49,036 nt of DNA, from NCBI GenBank assembly GCA_031270945.1, contig JAISWZ010000711.1, positions 1 through 49,036 on the forward strand. Reading direction: 5' to 3'. A program made the position numbers and the translations under genes. The notes below the pieces were generated by a model. It made no database searches and was not told the DNA's origin. It saw nothing but the letters and a program-made list of their open reading frames with translations. How positions within the stretch are numbered: the stretch's first letter is position 1; each line of letters opens with the position of its first letter. This stretch comes from Clostridiales bacterium. GTDB taxonomy: Bacteria > Bacillota > Clostridia > Lachnospirales > WQUN01. Below are positions 16,944 through 24,647 of this stretch, one piece after another.

Positions 16944-18368
16944 ATGTCCGAGGACGAAAATCCCGGACGAAAAACCGCGCGTCTCTCCTTTAAAGAGCTA
17001 GGGCAGAAAAAGAAAAATACACAGCAAAGGATGTTGCATATGGAGACTCTAGATACAATCGGAGGGTTTTTGTTTGGCGACGGCATGGACCCCATGAAGG
17101 TTGTCAAAACGTTTGATATCGATGGCCAGCAGTTCTATGAGCTCGATGAAAAAGCGCTGATCGCAAGCTACAATGGCAATGTTAGTTACCGCCTAGACAA
17201 CGAATACGCGTTGGAAAACGCTGTATTGGACAAGTACCCTAACACCAGGCCTATGAAGGATGCAAAAAGCCTGTTTACGAAATGCCTGAAAAAAGGCATT
17301 GACATCATAAGCTGCTTGGAAAGGGAAGCCGCTTTGACTGAGTGGCTGGACAATATGCAAGAGATTGCTGAGGATTGCCGCCAGGCTGGAGACATTCACA
17401 ACGCCATTGCCGCCAAGTGCCTTTTTCTCTCTACCGTTCTCAACGTCATCGTCTTCCCCTCTCCGGAAATGCTCCAAAGAGGGCACGACACCATTGACAG
17501 CATAGGCAAGGACTTCGAGGGATTGGATGCGGACGCGAAGGAAAAGGCTTTCGTGCTTGCCTTTGAGTGCATGGCTGAGTCCGCCAACTTTGATACCGGT
17601 TTCCAGAGAGTCTTGATTCGGGACGTGCTGTTCCCCAACTGCCCTGGCAATGACTGCAGAACCAGGCTTGAACAGCGAATTCTCAGGAGCCCGGATGAAG
17701 ATGAGATCGCAGAGCTGAGGCCCTTGCTGAATTCGATGCCGCCAGACAATCCGAAATACAAAGCGAAGCTGGCCCATGAGAAGCAATCAAGCCTTATAGA
17801 AGAGGCACTCGATAGAAAAGACTTCGATGAGGCTCTGAAGCTTTGCCAAAACCAGGGGACAGGGCTTGATCTGTCGAAGTATCAGCTGGAGCTAAGCGAA
17901 AACATCTCCAACACGGGCATAAAAAGAGAGCTCTTGAAATCCCTGGCTCTTAAGGACGCCCAGCACTTCCAGAAGTTCAAGAACGCGTACTCAGAAGATG
18001 AGTGGAGGGAAACCGCTCTTTCTTTGGTAAAAGATTGCGAGGGAACTCCGCTTTACATCCAGCTAGTCATAGATCAGGATCTGAAGGGCAAAATGCTTGA
18101 GCTTTGCATGAACAATCCTTCACTGACCGCTGATCTGGCGGAGCGCATACTTCCCGACAGCAAAGAGCTGCTTGCCAAGCTTTTCGTGAAAAACATATAC
18201 GACAAGGCCGAGGCTGCCACCTGCCGCAAAGACTTGAGAGAGGTTTGCAACCTTATAACAAAGTACAAAGAGCTCTTCAATGTGGCAGACAACAGCCTCA
18301 AGGAAGACTTCATGAAGAAGAACAACAGGAACCGCGCGTTCTTGGAAGAGCTGCGCAGGGTAAGATAG
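16944..18368 (+). CDS. Unrecognised helical cytosolic protein, about 474 residues
   Basis: No signal peptide or membrane segment. The N-terminus is charged and probably disordered. The C-terminal two thirds look like stacked helix pairs (DRKDFDEALKLCQNQ, LAERILPDSKELLAKLF) ending in NRAFLEELRRV, which resembles the helical tail of SWIM zinc-finger proteins; no CxCx(n)CxH zinc motif is present, so at most it is a domain relative. Only scattered cysteines occur. The start is unsure: the ATG at 16926 overlaps TATAAT, the ATG at 16944 has GGGAG too close, and 17040 is another option. It sits directly downstream of Wadjet and the stalk gene, but nothing ties it to defence. Confidence 0.6.
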   Translation: MSEDENPGRKTARLSFKELGQKKKNTQQRMLHMETLDTIGGFLFGDGMDPMKVVKTFDIDGQQFYELDEKALIASYNGNVSYRLDNEYALENAVLDKYPNTRPMKDAKSLFTKCLKKGIDIISCLEREAALTEWLDNMQEIAEDCRQAGDIHNAIAAKCLFLSTVLNVIVFPSPEMLQRGHDTIDSIGKDFEGLDADAKEKAFVLAFECMAESANFDTGFQRVLIRDVLFPNCPGNDCRTRLEQRILRSPDEDEIAELRPLLNSMPPDNPKYKAKLAHEKQSSLIEEALDRKDFDEALKLCQNQGTGLDLSKYQLELSENISNTGIKRELLKSLALKDAQHFQKFKNAYSEDEWRETALSLVKDCEGTPLYIQLVIDQDLKGKMLELCMNNPSLTADLAERILPDSKELLAKLFVKNIYDKAEAATCRKDLREVCNLITKYKELFNVADNSLKEDFMKKNNRNRAFLEELRRVR

Positions 18369-18411
18369 AAGAAAAAAATAAAAAATAAAAATAAATAAAA
18401 AAAAACCAAAA

Positions 18412-18437
18412 AGCATGGGCTTGCCCATGCTTTTTTG
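18412..18437. terminator. Bidirectional terminator between convergent genes
   Basis: AAGCATGGGC, TT, GCCCATGCTT plus T-runs on both strands. It ends the 474-residue gene from the left and the TIGR04076 gene from the right. An A-rich low-complexity stretch (18367-18410) precedes it. Confidence 0.88.
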
Positions 18438-18444
18438 ATTGGCT

Positions 18445-18780
18445 TTAAATTTGCGGCGTTTCGTCCGTTGCCTCCAGCTTGAAAATAACTGGGCGGATCC
18501 CGTCGTTGCATGCGCCGATGGCCACACCCGGCTTGCCTATCCAATCGCTGTGGTAAAAGAGCTCTCCGTCTTTTCCCATGCCATGCGACAAGGCAAACGC
18601 GAACTGATAGACAGCTTTCCAAGCCTCATCGCAGAATCCCTCTGGCTTGGCGTAATCCGCATAAAACACCTGGCCCTCTTTGTGGAAAGGGCATCTGCCT
18701 AGACCTTTAACTCCATACTCCTTAGCGAGGCGTTCGTTGAAAGACGTCTCCAAAACCGTGATTTTTACTTTTTTCATCAT
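18445..18780 (-). CDS. TIGR04076 family protein
   Basis: 111 residues; a small cytosolic family common in anaerobic Firmicutes, with no established function. KKVKITVLETSFNERLAKEY, the CPFHKEGQVFYADYAKPEGF segment and IGACNDGIRPVIFKLEATDE are its usual conserved blocks. The ATG at 18778-18780 has GGAGGG seven bases upstream; a longer frame reaching 18873 would run into the neighbouring YkvA-like gene and lacks such a site. Follows that gene by 68 nt, so co-transcription is likely. Confidence 0.88.
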   Translation of the reverse strand: MMKKVKITVLETSFNERLAKEYGVKGLGRCPFHKEGQVFYADYAKPEGFCDEAWKAVYQFAFALSHGMGKDGELFYHSDWIGKPGVAIGACNDGIRPVIFKLEATDETPQI

Positions 18781-18848
18781 GTCAAAGCCCTCCGTTATCG
18801 CGATCCCACAAGCCCGTGTCCTTGGCAAATTTCGGGCTGTATAGGGTT

Positions 18849-19229
18849 TTATTTCAGCCATCCCCATGCCCATTTTGCGATTATGGCTATCACCACGACC
18901 CAGATAATTATTAGAGGAATGGCATACTTCCAGCTTTTAGGTTTCCCGTCTTTCCAAAGGCCAACCGCTTGCTCCCTGCACTCGGCCAGTATATGCTTTG
19001 GTATCAGCTTTACGGCCAGCGAGATCAAAAGAGGCAGTATTATGATGTCATCCAAGTAGCCCAGCAACGGAACAAAGTCTGGTATCAGGTCAATCGGAGA
19101 GAGGGCGTATCCTACGGCTGCGACAGCGGCGATTTTGGCGAGCAAAGGAGTGTCCTTCCGTTTGTACGCCAGGAACAAAGCGGACAAGTCCTGCTTTATT
19201 CTATTGACAGCTTCCATGACTTTACCCAT
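18849..19229 (-). CDS. YkvA-like small membrane protein (DUF1232)
   Basis: 126 residues. The core ALSPIDLIPDFVPLLGYLDD is the DUF1232 signature, followed by a hydrophobic IIILPLLISLAVKLIP segment; a second membrane helix (YAIPLIIIWVVVIAIIAKW) ends the protein, so it is a small inner-membrane protein of unknown role. The ATG at 19229 has AACGAGGAT upstream. This ribosome binding site lies at the broken end of the AAA-ATPase-like pseudogene. Confidence 0.9.
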   Translation of the reverse strand: MGKVMEAVNRIKQDLSALFLAYKRKDTPLLAKIAAVAAVGYALSPIDLIPDFVPLLGYLDDIIILPLLISLAVKLIPKHILAECREQAVGLWKDGKPKSWKYAIPLIIIWVVVIAIIAKWAWGWLK

Positions 19230-19249
19230 ATCCTCGTTTCCCCTTTTCT

Positions 19250-19428
19250 ATCTTGGAGCCGCATATCCGGCTTTTGCCAAACCGCCTTGGCCTGGCAATC
19301 AAGTTTACATGGCCCTTGCTCTCAAAAAACTCCTTGATGAACATGGATTTGTCAACATAATAGCTATGTCCGCGCCTTAAGTGCGCATATCGGTTTGTCT
19401 TCAAAGACGGGCCTATGCCTAGACGCAA
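19250..19428 (-). pseudogene. Truncated AAA-ATPase-like gene (PF09820 N-terminus only)
   Basis: The translation YYVDKSMFIKEFFES followed by KGHVNLIARPRRFGKS matches the N-terminus of the widespread PF09820 'AAA-ATPase-like' proteins, which are normally 500 or more residues and continue after the RRFGK(S/T) Walker A with NMSML. Here the match stops exactly after FGKS and the frame ends 18 codons later at the ykvA start. These genes often occur in many copies and decayed forms. Its first codons overlap the 23-bp direct repeat at 19396-19418. Confidence 0.8.
19396..19418. repeat. 23-bp direct repeat, left copy
   Basis: TGTCTTCAAAG followed by ACGGGCCTATGC; identical to 33948-33970 in the same orientation, 14.55 kb away. 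On the minus strand it encodes IGPSLKT of the AAA-ATPase-like pseudogene. Confidence 0.9.
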
Positions 19429-19429
19429 T

Positions 19430-19654
19430 TTACTAGAATTATAGCATTATCTCAATAAAATGCAACACCTGGAGCAAGGAGAGGGCTAGAAAAGGTAAAT
19501 TCCATGGCAAGAACATATATGTAAAAGCATAATTTACCATGGAATTATACCATTGTAAAACAGGATTCACAAGTTTAGCAGGCCATGCGAATATCCCGGA
19601 ATTCCGGACTTTGCCTGCTCGATTGAAATTATCGAAAAAATGTTTGATTAGATG
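19430..19654. other. Gene-free stretch with inverted repeats ahead of the paralogue array
   Basis: AATTCCATGG (19496) and CCATGGAATT (19538) are inverted copies, and GCAGGC/GCCTGC enclose ATATCCCGGAATTCCGG near 19578-19618. No coding frame is supported. Confidence 0.4.
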
Positions 19655-19683
19655 TTGACAGCCCCAAAATAATGAGGTATGAT
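19655..19683 (+). promoter_or_regulatory. Promoter of array gene 1
   Basis: TTGACA (19655-19660), 17-bp spacer, TATGAT (19678-19683). Upstream lies ATTATCGAAAAAATG, a diverged form of the ATTATCGAAATAAT dyad kept ahead of array genes 2-6. Confidence 0.85.
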
Positions 19684-19786
19684 ATGTGTGAACAAATACA
19701 CGTGTTATAGCACGCACGCAAGTCACAAAGAATTGAAATTCCGTGAGAGCGCGGCGGGCTATGCAGTTGCGAGAAAGGAGGCAAAT

Positions 19787-20755
19787 ATGGGGCAGCAGTT
19801 TTTCCTGTCGCTGTATGAAGATGCTACAAAAAAGTACGGCCACATCGATTTCTCGCTTGGAAAGCTTGTCGAGATCGCCTCGAACAGCAAGCGCAAGGAT
19901 TGGGGGCACATACTGAACCGCCCTCTGAGAGTGGGATTCATAGGCGACGCGAGCGATAGGTACTACAATGAAGAAAATGAAGAGGACTATGACAATGAGG
20001 AGGACTGCGACAATGACAATGAGGAGGACTATGACAATGAGGATTACGGAGTCGCATCCCTGCTTCCCTCATTTGAAAGCGATTGCGCCGGAGAGCTGGA
20101 GCTTGGCGAAACAACTTCAGACGTTGGCTGGACGGGCTATCTGATCAATCACACGAAGCAGGTGTACTTCGATGTGAGCGCATATTACGAGGCCAGCCGG
20201 ATTGGAGAATTTAGCTTGGATCCGCTGCCGATTTTGACAGCATCAGGACATGCTGCGTCTCTCTTTAGGGAGGGGTTCTCTAACGGCTCGGCCTACTCGC
20301 TGCTGGGCTCCTGGTTCACAGATGTGATTGAATGGTCAAAAACTCGCCCAGCTGACATGGATGAACTTAAAGGCTTGGAGTTTAGGGAAATACATCCGTT
20401 TGATTACTACAAGATCTGGGGGGTGACGCCAGACAATTATCTGGCTGACCGCAATGGCCAGACCTTTTACTCCAGAAAGGTCCTAGGATACCTTTTTCAT
20501 GTGATCAGCCCAACGAAGAGAAAGTACTTGGTCATTAAAGACGATAAAGGAATTAGGATTCAGTCTGAGCTGGTTCCTGATCCAGGTGTTGTCTTGAAAC
20601 ATGACGGCAAATCTGCCTCCTTCATTAATGAGGATGGCAGCAAGTTTGAGGGCTTTCGCCACGAATGGTTTGGCAACGCTTATATTTTGGACAGGCGCGG
20701 AAACAAAGTATCTTGCGACGAGTGGCTTCGTAGCCGACCGAGAAATTCAGCTTGA
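19787..20755 (+). CDS. Array paralogue 1: unrecognised cytosolic protein
   Basis: 322 residues. Not recognised. The family begins MGQQFFLSLYED, then has an IGDxSxRYY segment, a variable acidic stretch (here Asn/Glu/Asp-rich, about residues 63-85), a conserved block ESDCAGELELGETTS, then GYLINHTKQVYFDVSAYYEA, LDPLPILTASGHAASLF, LLGSWFTDVIEWSKTRPADM, IWGVTPDNYLADR, ELVPDPGV and WFGNAYILDRRGNK. There is no signal peptide or membrane helix, so it is cytosolic. AAGGAGGCAAAT precedes the ATG at 19787; the longer frame to 19679 would start at the promoter -10. The hairpin ahead of the RBS is degenerate in this copy. Possible but untested: an immunity- or defence-type protein, since such families form arrays. 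Confidence 0.85.
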   Translation: MGQQFFLSLYEDATKKYGHIDFSLGKLVEIASNSKRKDWGHILNRPLRVGFIGDASDRYYNEENEEDYDNEEDCDNDNEEDYDNEDYGVASLLPSFESDCAGELELGETTSDVGWTGYLINHTKQVYFDVSAYYEASRIGEFSLDPLPILTASGHAASLFREGFSNGSAYSLLGSWFTDVIEWSKTRPADMDELKGLEFREIHPFDYYKIWGVTPDNYLADRNGQTFYSRKVLGYLFHVISPTKRKYLVIKDDKGIRIQSELVPDPGVVLKHDGKSASFINEDGSKFEGFRHEWFGNAYILDRRGNKVSCDEWLRSRPRNSA

Positions 20756-20794
20756 GCCCAATTCTGGATTATCGAAATAATGTTTGATTAGATG

Positions 20795-20823
20795 TTGACA
20801 GCCCCAAAATAATGAGATATGAT
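20795..20823 (+). promoter_or_regulatory. Promoter of array gene 2
   Basis: TTGACA (20795-20800), 17-bp spacer, TATGAT (20818-20823), with the dyad ATTATCGAAATAAT just upstream. The leader is long (about 165 nt) and includes the GCGCCATCAGGAATGATA segment also found at 24543 and 33878. Confidence 0.87.
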
Positions 20824-20990
20824 GTATTAACAAACACACGCGTCATAGCACGCACGCAAGCCAAAATGAATTGAAGTTCGCGCGAGCGCCATCAGGAATG
20901 ATATGCAAAAACTTCCAGAAGCGCTTGCGCTTGAGATAAAGGATTGACTGGAGCGCGGCTGGCTATTCAGCCGCGAGAAAGGAGACAAAT

Positions 20991-22085
20991 ATGGGGCAGC
21001 AGTTTTTCCTGTCGCTGTATGAAGATTCTACAAAAAAGTATAGCCACATCGATTTCATGTTTGGAAAGCTTGGGGAGATCGCCTCGAACAACGAGCGCTG
21101 GGTTTGGGGGTACATACTGAACCGCCCTCTGAGAGTGGGATTCATAGGCGACGCGAGCGATAGGTACTACAATGAAGAAAATGAAGAGGACTATGACAAT
21201 GAGGAGGACTGCGACAACGACAATGAGGAGGACTGCGACACTGACAATGAGGAGGACTGCGACACTGACAATGAGGAGGACTGCAACACTGACAACGAGG
21301 AGGACTGCGACACTGACAATGAGGAGGATTGCGACACTGACAATGAGGAGGATTGTGACACTGACAATGAGGATTACGGAGTCGCGTCCGAGCTTCCCTC
21401 ATTTGAAAGCGATTGCGCCGGAGAGCTGGAGCTTGGCGAAACAACTTCAGACGTTGGCTGGACCGGCTATCTGATCAATCACACGAAGCAGGTGTACTTC
21501 GATGTGAGCGCATATTACGAGGCCAGCCGGATTGGAGACTATTCCTTGGATCCGCTGCCGATTTTGACAGCATCAGGACATGCCGCGTCTCTCTTTTGGG
21601 AGGGGTTCTCTAACGGCACAGCCTTCTCGCTGCTGGGCTCCTGGTTTACAGATGTGATTGAATGGTCAAAAACTCGCCCAGCTGACATGGATGAGCTTAA
21701 AGATTTGGAGTTTATGGAAATATATCCGTTTGATTTTCACAGGATCTGGGGGGTGACGCCAGACAATTATCTGGCTGACCGCAAGGGTCAAACATTCTAC
21801 TCAAGAAAAGACATTGGGCTGTTTTTCATCTCTATAAGCCCAGGGAAGATAAAGCACTTGGTCATTGAAGACGATAAAAGAATTAGCATTCAGACTGAGC
21901 TGATTCCTGATCCAGGTGTTGCCTTGAAACATGACGGCAAATCTGTCTCCTTCCTCGATGAGGATGGCAACAAGTTTGAGGGCTTTCGCCACGAATGGTT
22001 TGGCAACGCTTATATTTTGGACAGGCACGGGAACAAAATATCCTGCGACGAGTGGCTTCACAGCCGACCGAGAACTTCAGCTTGA
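20991..22085 (+). CDS. Array paralogue 2, with expanded acidic Cys repeat
   Basis: 364 residues, the longest member. All family blocks are present (ESDCAGELELGETTS, INHTKQVYFDVSAYYE, GSWFTDVIEWSKTRP, WGVTPDNYLADR, WFGNAYILDRHGNK). The extra length is seven in-frame copies of an eight-residue unit DNEEDCDT (residues about 69-124) encoded by 24-bp repeats. The spacing DxDxD...D of the repeat resembles calcium-binding loops, but this is only a pattern resemblance. The leader ends in a hairpin CGGCTGGCTATTCAGCCG next to AAAGGAGACAAAT and the ATG. Confidence 0.85.
   Translation: MGQQFFLSLYEDSTKKYSHIDFMFGKLGEIASNNERWVWGYILNRPLRVGFIGDASDRYYNEENEEDYDNEEDCDNDNEEDCDTDNEEDCDTDNEEDCNTDNEEDCDTDNEEDCDTDNEEDCDTDNEDYGVASELPSFESDCAGELELGETTSDVGWTGYLINHTKQVYFDVSAYYEASRIGDYSLDPLPILTASGHAASLFWEGFSNGTAFSLLGSWFTDVIEWSKTRPADMDELKDLEFMEIYPFDFHRIWGVTPDNYLADRKGQTFYSRKDIGLFFISISPGKIKHLVIEDDKRISIQTELIPDPGVALKHDGKSVSFLDEDGNKFEGFRHEWFGNAYILDRHGNKISCDEWLHSRPRTSA
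21195..21362 (+). repeat. 24-bp minisatellite inside array gene 2, seven units
   Basis: Seven consecutive units of GACAATGAGGAGGACTGC plus GACACT, differing by single bases, followed by a partial eighth. The unit is a multiple of three and keeps the frame. Genes 1, 5 and 6 have one or two related units, so copy number varies between paralogues. Confidence 0.95.
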
Positions 22086-22134
22086 GCGCAATTCTAGATT
22101 ATCGAAATAATGTTTGACGAGATGTTTACAGCCC

Positions 22135-22153
22135 CAAAATAGTAAGATATGTC
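22135..22153 (+). promoter_or_regulatory. Weakened promoter of array gene 3
   Basis: TTTACA (22135-22140), 17-bp spacer, TATGTC (22148-22153). Both boxes are worse than in genes 1, 2 and 4; a deletion just after the spacer replaced TATGAT by TATGTC. Confidence 0.55.
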
Positions 22154-22239
22154 ATAGCACGCAAGCCAAAAAGAATTGAAAGTCCGCGCGAAGTGCTTGC
22201 GATTGATAAAGGATTGACCGCGAGAGCGCGGCTGGCTAT

Positions 22240-22368
22240 GAGCATATCCCAAAATTATATCCGAGGCGCCGGAAAAATCCGGGTGTTTGCTCGCAGAAGC
22301 CCGAGCAAACTAATTGAAGCGTTCGCCAGGATTTTTCCGGCGCCATTTCGGAATTTTGGGATATGCTC
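22240..22368. mobile_element. Full palindromic MITE-like element in the leader of array gene 3
   Basis: 129 bp with 11-bp terminal inverted repeats GAGCATATCCC / GGGATATGCTC, inner arms CCGGAAAAATCC / GGATTTTTCCGG, and flanking TAT on both sides (22237-22239 and 22369-22371). Leaders of array genes 4, 5 and 6 have the uninterrupted GGCTATGCAGCC, so the empty site is visible next door. The element contains no gene and presumably needs a transposase from elsewhere. Confidence 0.88.
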
Positions 22369-22396
22369 TATGCAGCCGCGAGAAAGGAGGCAAATC

Positions 22397-23317
22397 ATGG
22401 GGCAGAAGTTTTTCCTGTCGCTGTATGAAGATTCTACAAAAAAGTATGGCCGCATCGATTTCAAGCTTGGAAAGCTTGGCGAGATCGCCTCGAACAGCAA
22501 GCGCAAGGATTGGGGGCACATACTGAACCGGCCTCTGAGAGTGGGGTTCATAGGCGACGCGAGCGCTAGGTATTACAAAAGAGAAAATGAAAAGGACTGG
22601 GAGAATTACAATAAGGACTACGGAGTCGCATCCCTGCTTCCAGCATTCGAGAGCGATTGCGCCGGAGAGCTTGAGCTTTGCAAAACGAAGCAAGACGTTG
22701 GCTGCACGGGCTATCTAATCAATCACACGAAGCAGGTGTACTTCGATGTGAGCGCATATTACGAGGCCAGCTGGATTGGAGAATTTACCTTGGATCCGCT
22801 GCCGATTTTGACAGCGTCAGGACTTGCCGCGTCTCTCTTTTGGGAGGGGTTCTCTAACGGCACAGCCTTCTCGCTGCTGGGCTCCTGGTTCACAGATGTG
22901 ATTGAATGGTCAAAAACTCGCCCAGCTGACATGGATGAACTTAAAGGTTTGGAGTTTAGGGAAATACATCCGTTTGATTACTACAGGATCTGGGGGGTGA
23001 CGCCAGACAATTATCTGGCTGACCGCAATGGGCAGACATTTTACTCAAGAAATGACATTGGGCTGTTTTTCGTCGTGATAAGCCCAGCGAAGAGAAAGTA
23101 CTTGGTCACTGTAGACGATAAAGAAATTAGCATTCAGTCTGAGCTGGTTCCTGATCCAGGTGTCGTCTTGAAATATGACGTCAACTCTGTCTCATTTTTC
23201 AATGAGGATGGCAGTAAGTTTGAGGGCTTTCGCCCTCTTTGGTTTGGCAACGCATACATTTTGGACAGGCGCGGAAACAAAATATCCTGCGACGAGTGGC
23301 TTCGCAGCCGACCGTGA
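22397..23317 (+). CDS. Array paralogue 3
   Basis: 306 residues. Same unrecognised family; the acidic stretch is short (RENEKDWENYNKDYG). It differs by ELCKTKQDVGCTGY in place of ELGETTSDVGWTGY, and by VLKYDVNSVSFFNEDGS. The ATG at 22397 has AAGGAGGCAAATC. The frame runs upstream to 22193 through the MITE, but this would translate the transposon palindrome and cross the RBS, so it is rejected. The MITE splits the leader hairpin, so expression of this copy may differ from its neighbours. Confidence 0.85.
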   Translation: MGQKFFLSLYEDSTKKYGRIDFKLGKLGEIASNSKRKDWGHILNRPLRVGFIGDASARYYKRENEKDWENYNKDYGVASLLPAFESDCAGELELCKTKQDVGCTGYLINHTKQVYFDVSAYYEASWIGEFTLDPLPILTASGLAASLFWEGFSNGTAFSLLGSWFTDVIEWSKTRPADMDELKGLEFREIHPFDYYRIWGVTPDNYLADRNGQTFYSRNDIGLFFVVISPAKRKYLVTVDDKEISIQSELVPDPGVVLKYDVNSVSFFNEDGSKFEGFRPLWFGNAYILDRRGNKISCDEWLRSRP

Positions 23318-23368
23318 AATTCAGCTTGAGCCCAATTCTAGATTATCGAAATAATGTTTGACGAGATG

Positions 23369-23397
23369 TTGACAGCCCCAAAACAGTAAGATATGAT
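23369..23397 (+). promoter_or_regulatory. Promoter of array gene 4
   Basis: TTGACA (23369-23374), 17-bp spacer, TATGAT (23392-23397), with the ATTATCGAAATAAT dyad upstream. Confidence 0.87.
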
Positions 23398-23498
23398 GGA
23401 TTAACAAACACACGTGTCATAGCACGCACGCAAGCCAAAAATAATAGAAATTCCGCGAGAGCGCGGCTGGCTATGCAGCCGCGAGAAAGGAGGCAAAT

Positions 23499-24431
23499 AT
23501 GGGGCAACAGTTTTTCCTGTCGCTGTATGAAGATTCTACAAAAAAGTATAGCCACATCGGTTTCATGTTTGGAAAGCTTGGCGAGATCGCTTCGAACAGC
23601 AAGCACAGGAAGTGGGGGTACATACTAAACCGGCCTCTAAGAGTGGGATTCATAGGCGACGAGAGCGATAGGTATTACAAAGAAGAAAATGAAGAGGACT
23701 TCGACAATTACAATAAGGATTACGGAGTCGCATCCCTGCTTCCCTCATTTGAGAGTGATTGCGCCGGAGAGCTTGAGCTTGGCGAAACAACTTCAGACGT
23801 TGGCTGGACCGGCTATCTGATCAATCACACGAAGCAGGTGTACTTCGATGTGAGCGCATATTACAAGGCCAGCTGGATTGGAGATTTTAGCTTGGATCCA
23901 TTGCCAATTTTGACAGCATCAGGACATGCCGCGTCTCTCTTTGGGAATGGGTTCTCTAACGGCACAGCCTTCTCGCTGCTGGGCTCCTGGTTCACAGATG
24001 TGATTGAATGGTCAAAAACTCGCCCAGCCGACATGGATGAACTTAAAGGTTTGGAGTTTATGGAAATATATCTGTCTGATTTCTACAAAATCTGGGGGGT
24101 GACGCCAGACAATTATCTGGCTGACAGCAAGGGGCAGACATTATACTCAAGAAAAGACATTGGGCTGTTTTTCGTCGTGATAAGCCCAGTGAAGAGAAAG
24201 TACTTGGTCACTGAAGACGATAAAAGAATTAGCATTCAGTCTGAGCTGGTTCCTGATCCAGGTGTTGTCTTGAAATATGACGGCAAATCTGTCTCCTTCC
24301 TCGATGAGGATGGCAGCAAGTTTGAGGGCTTTCGCCACGAATGGTTTGGCAACGCTTATATTTTGGACAGGCACGGGAACAAAATATCCTGCGACGAGTG
24401 GCTTCGTAGCCGACCGAGAAATTCAGCTTGA
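23499..24431 (+). CDS. Array paralogue 4
   Basis: 310 residues. Same family, with short acidic stretch (EENEEDFDNYNKDYG) and the C-terminal type ISIQSELVPDPGVVLKYDGK shared with genes 1 and 3. The leader has the perfect hairpin GCGGCTG-GCTATG-CAGCCGC immediately before AGAAAGGAGG and the ATG at 23499. The C-terminus ends RSRPRNSA as in gene 1. No function can be assigned. Confidence 0.85.
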   Translation: MGQQFFLSLYEDSTKKYSHIGFMFGKLGEIASNSKHRKWGYILNRPLRVGFIGDESDRYYKEENEEDFDNYNKDYGVASLLPSFESDCAGELELGETTSDVGWTGYLINHTKQVYFDVSAYYKASWIGDFSLDPLPILTASGHAASLFGNGFSNGTAFSLLGSWFTDVIEWSKTRPADMDELKGLEFMEIYLSDFYKIWGVTPDNYLADSKGQTLYSRKDIGLFFVVISPVKRKYLVTEDDKRISIQSELVPDPGVVLKYDGKSVSFLDEDGSKFEGFRHEWFGNAYILDRHGNKISCDEWLRSRPRNSA

Positions 24432-24470
24432 GCCCAATTCTAGATTATCGAAATAATGTTTGATTAGATG

Positions 24471-24499
24471 TTGACAGCCCCAAAATAGTAAGATATGTC
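24471..24499 (+). promoter_or_regulatory. Promoter of array gene 5, weak -10
   Basis: TTGACA (24471-24476), 17-bp spacer, TATGTC (24494-24499). The -10 has lost the final AT present in genes 1, 2 and 4. Confidence 0.6.
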
Positions 24500-24647
24500 A
24501 TAGCACGCACGCAAGCCAAAATGAATTGAAGTTCCGCGCAGCGCCATTAGGAATGATAAGCAAAAACTGCCAGAAGCGCTTGCGATTGAGATAAAGGGTT
24601 AACCGAGAGCGCGGCTGGCTATGCAGCCGCGAGAAAGGAGGCAAATC

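Noticed and set aside
21142..21474. Frames with CRSPPHCQC-type and TMRRTATLT-type repeats
   Set aside because: Shadow frames of the 24-bp repeat in array gene 2.
22193..22396. N-terminal extension of array gene 3
   Set aside because: It would translate the MITE and the RBS; all paralogues start at MGQ.
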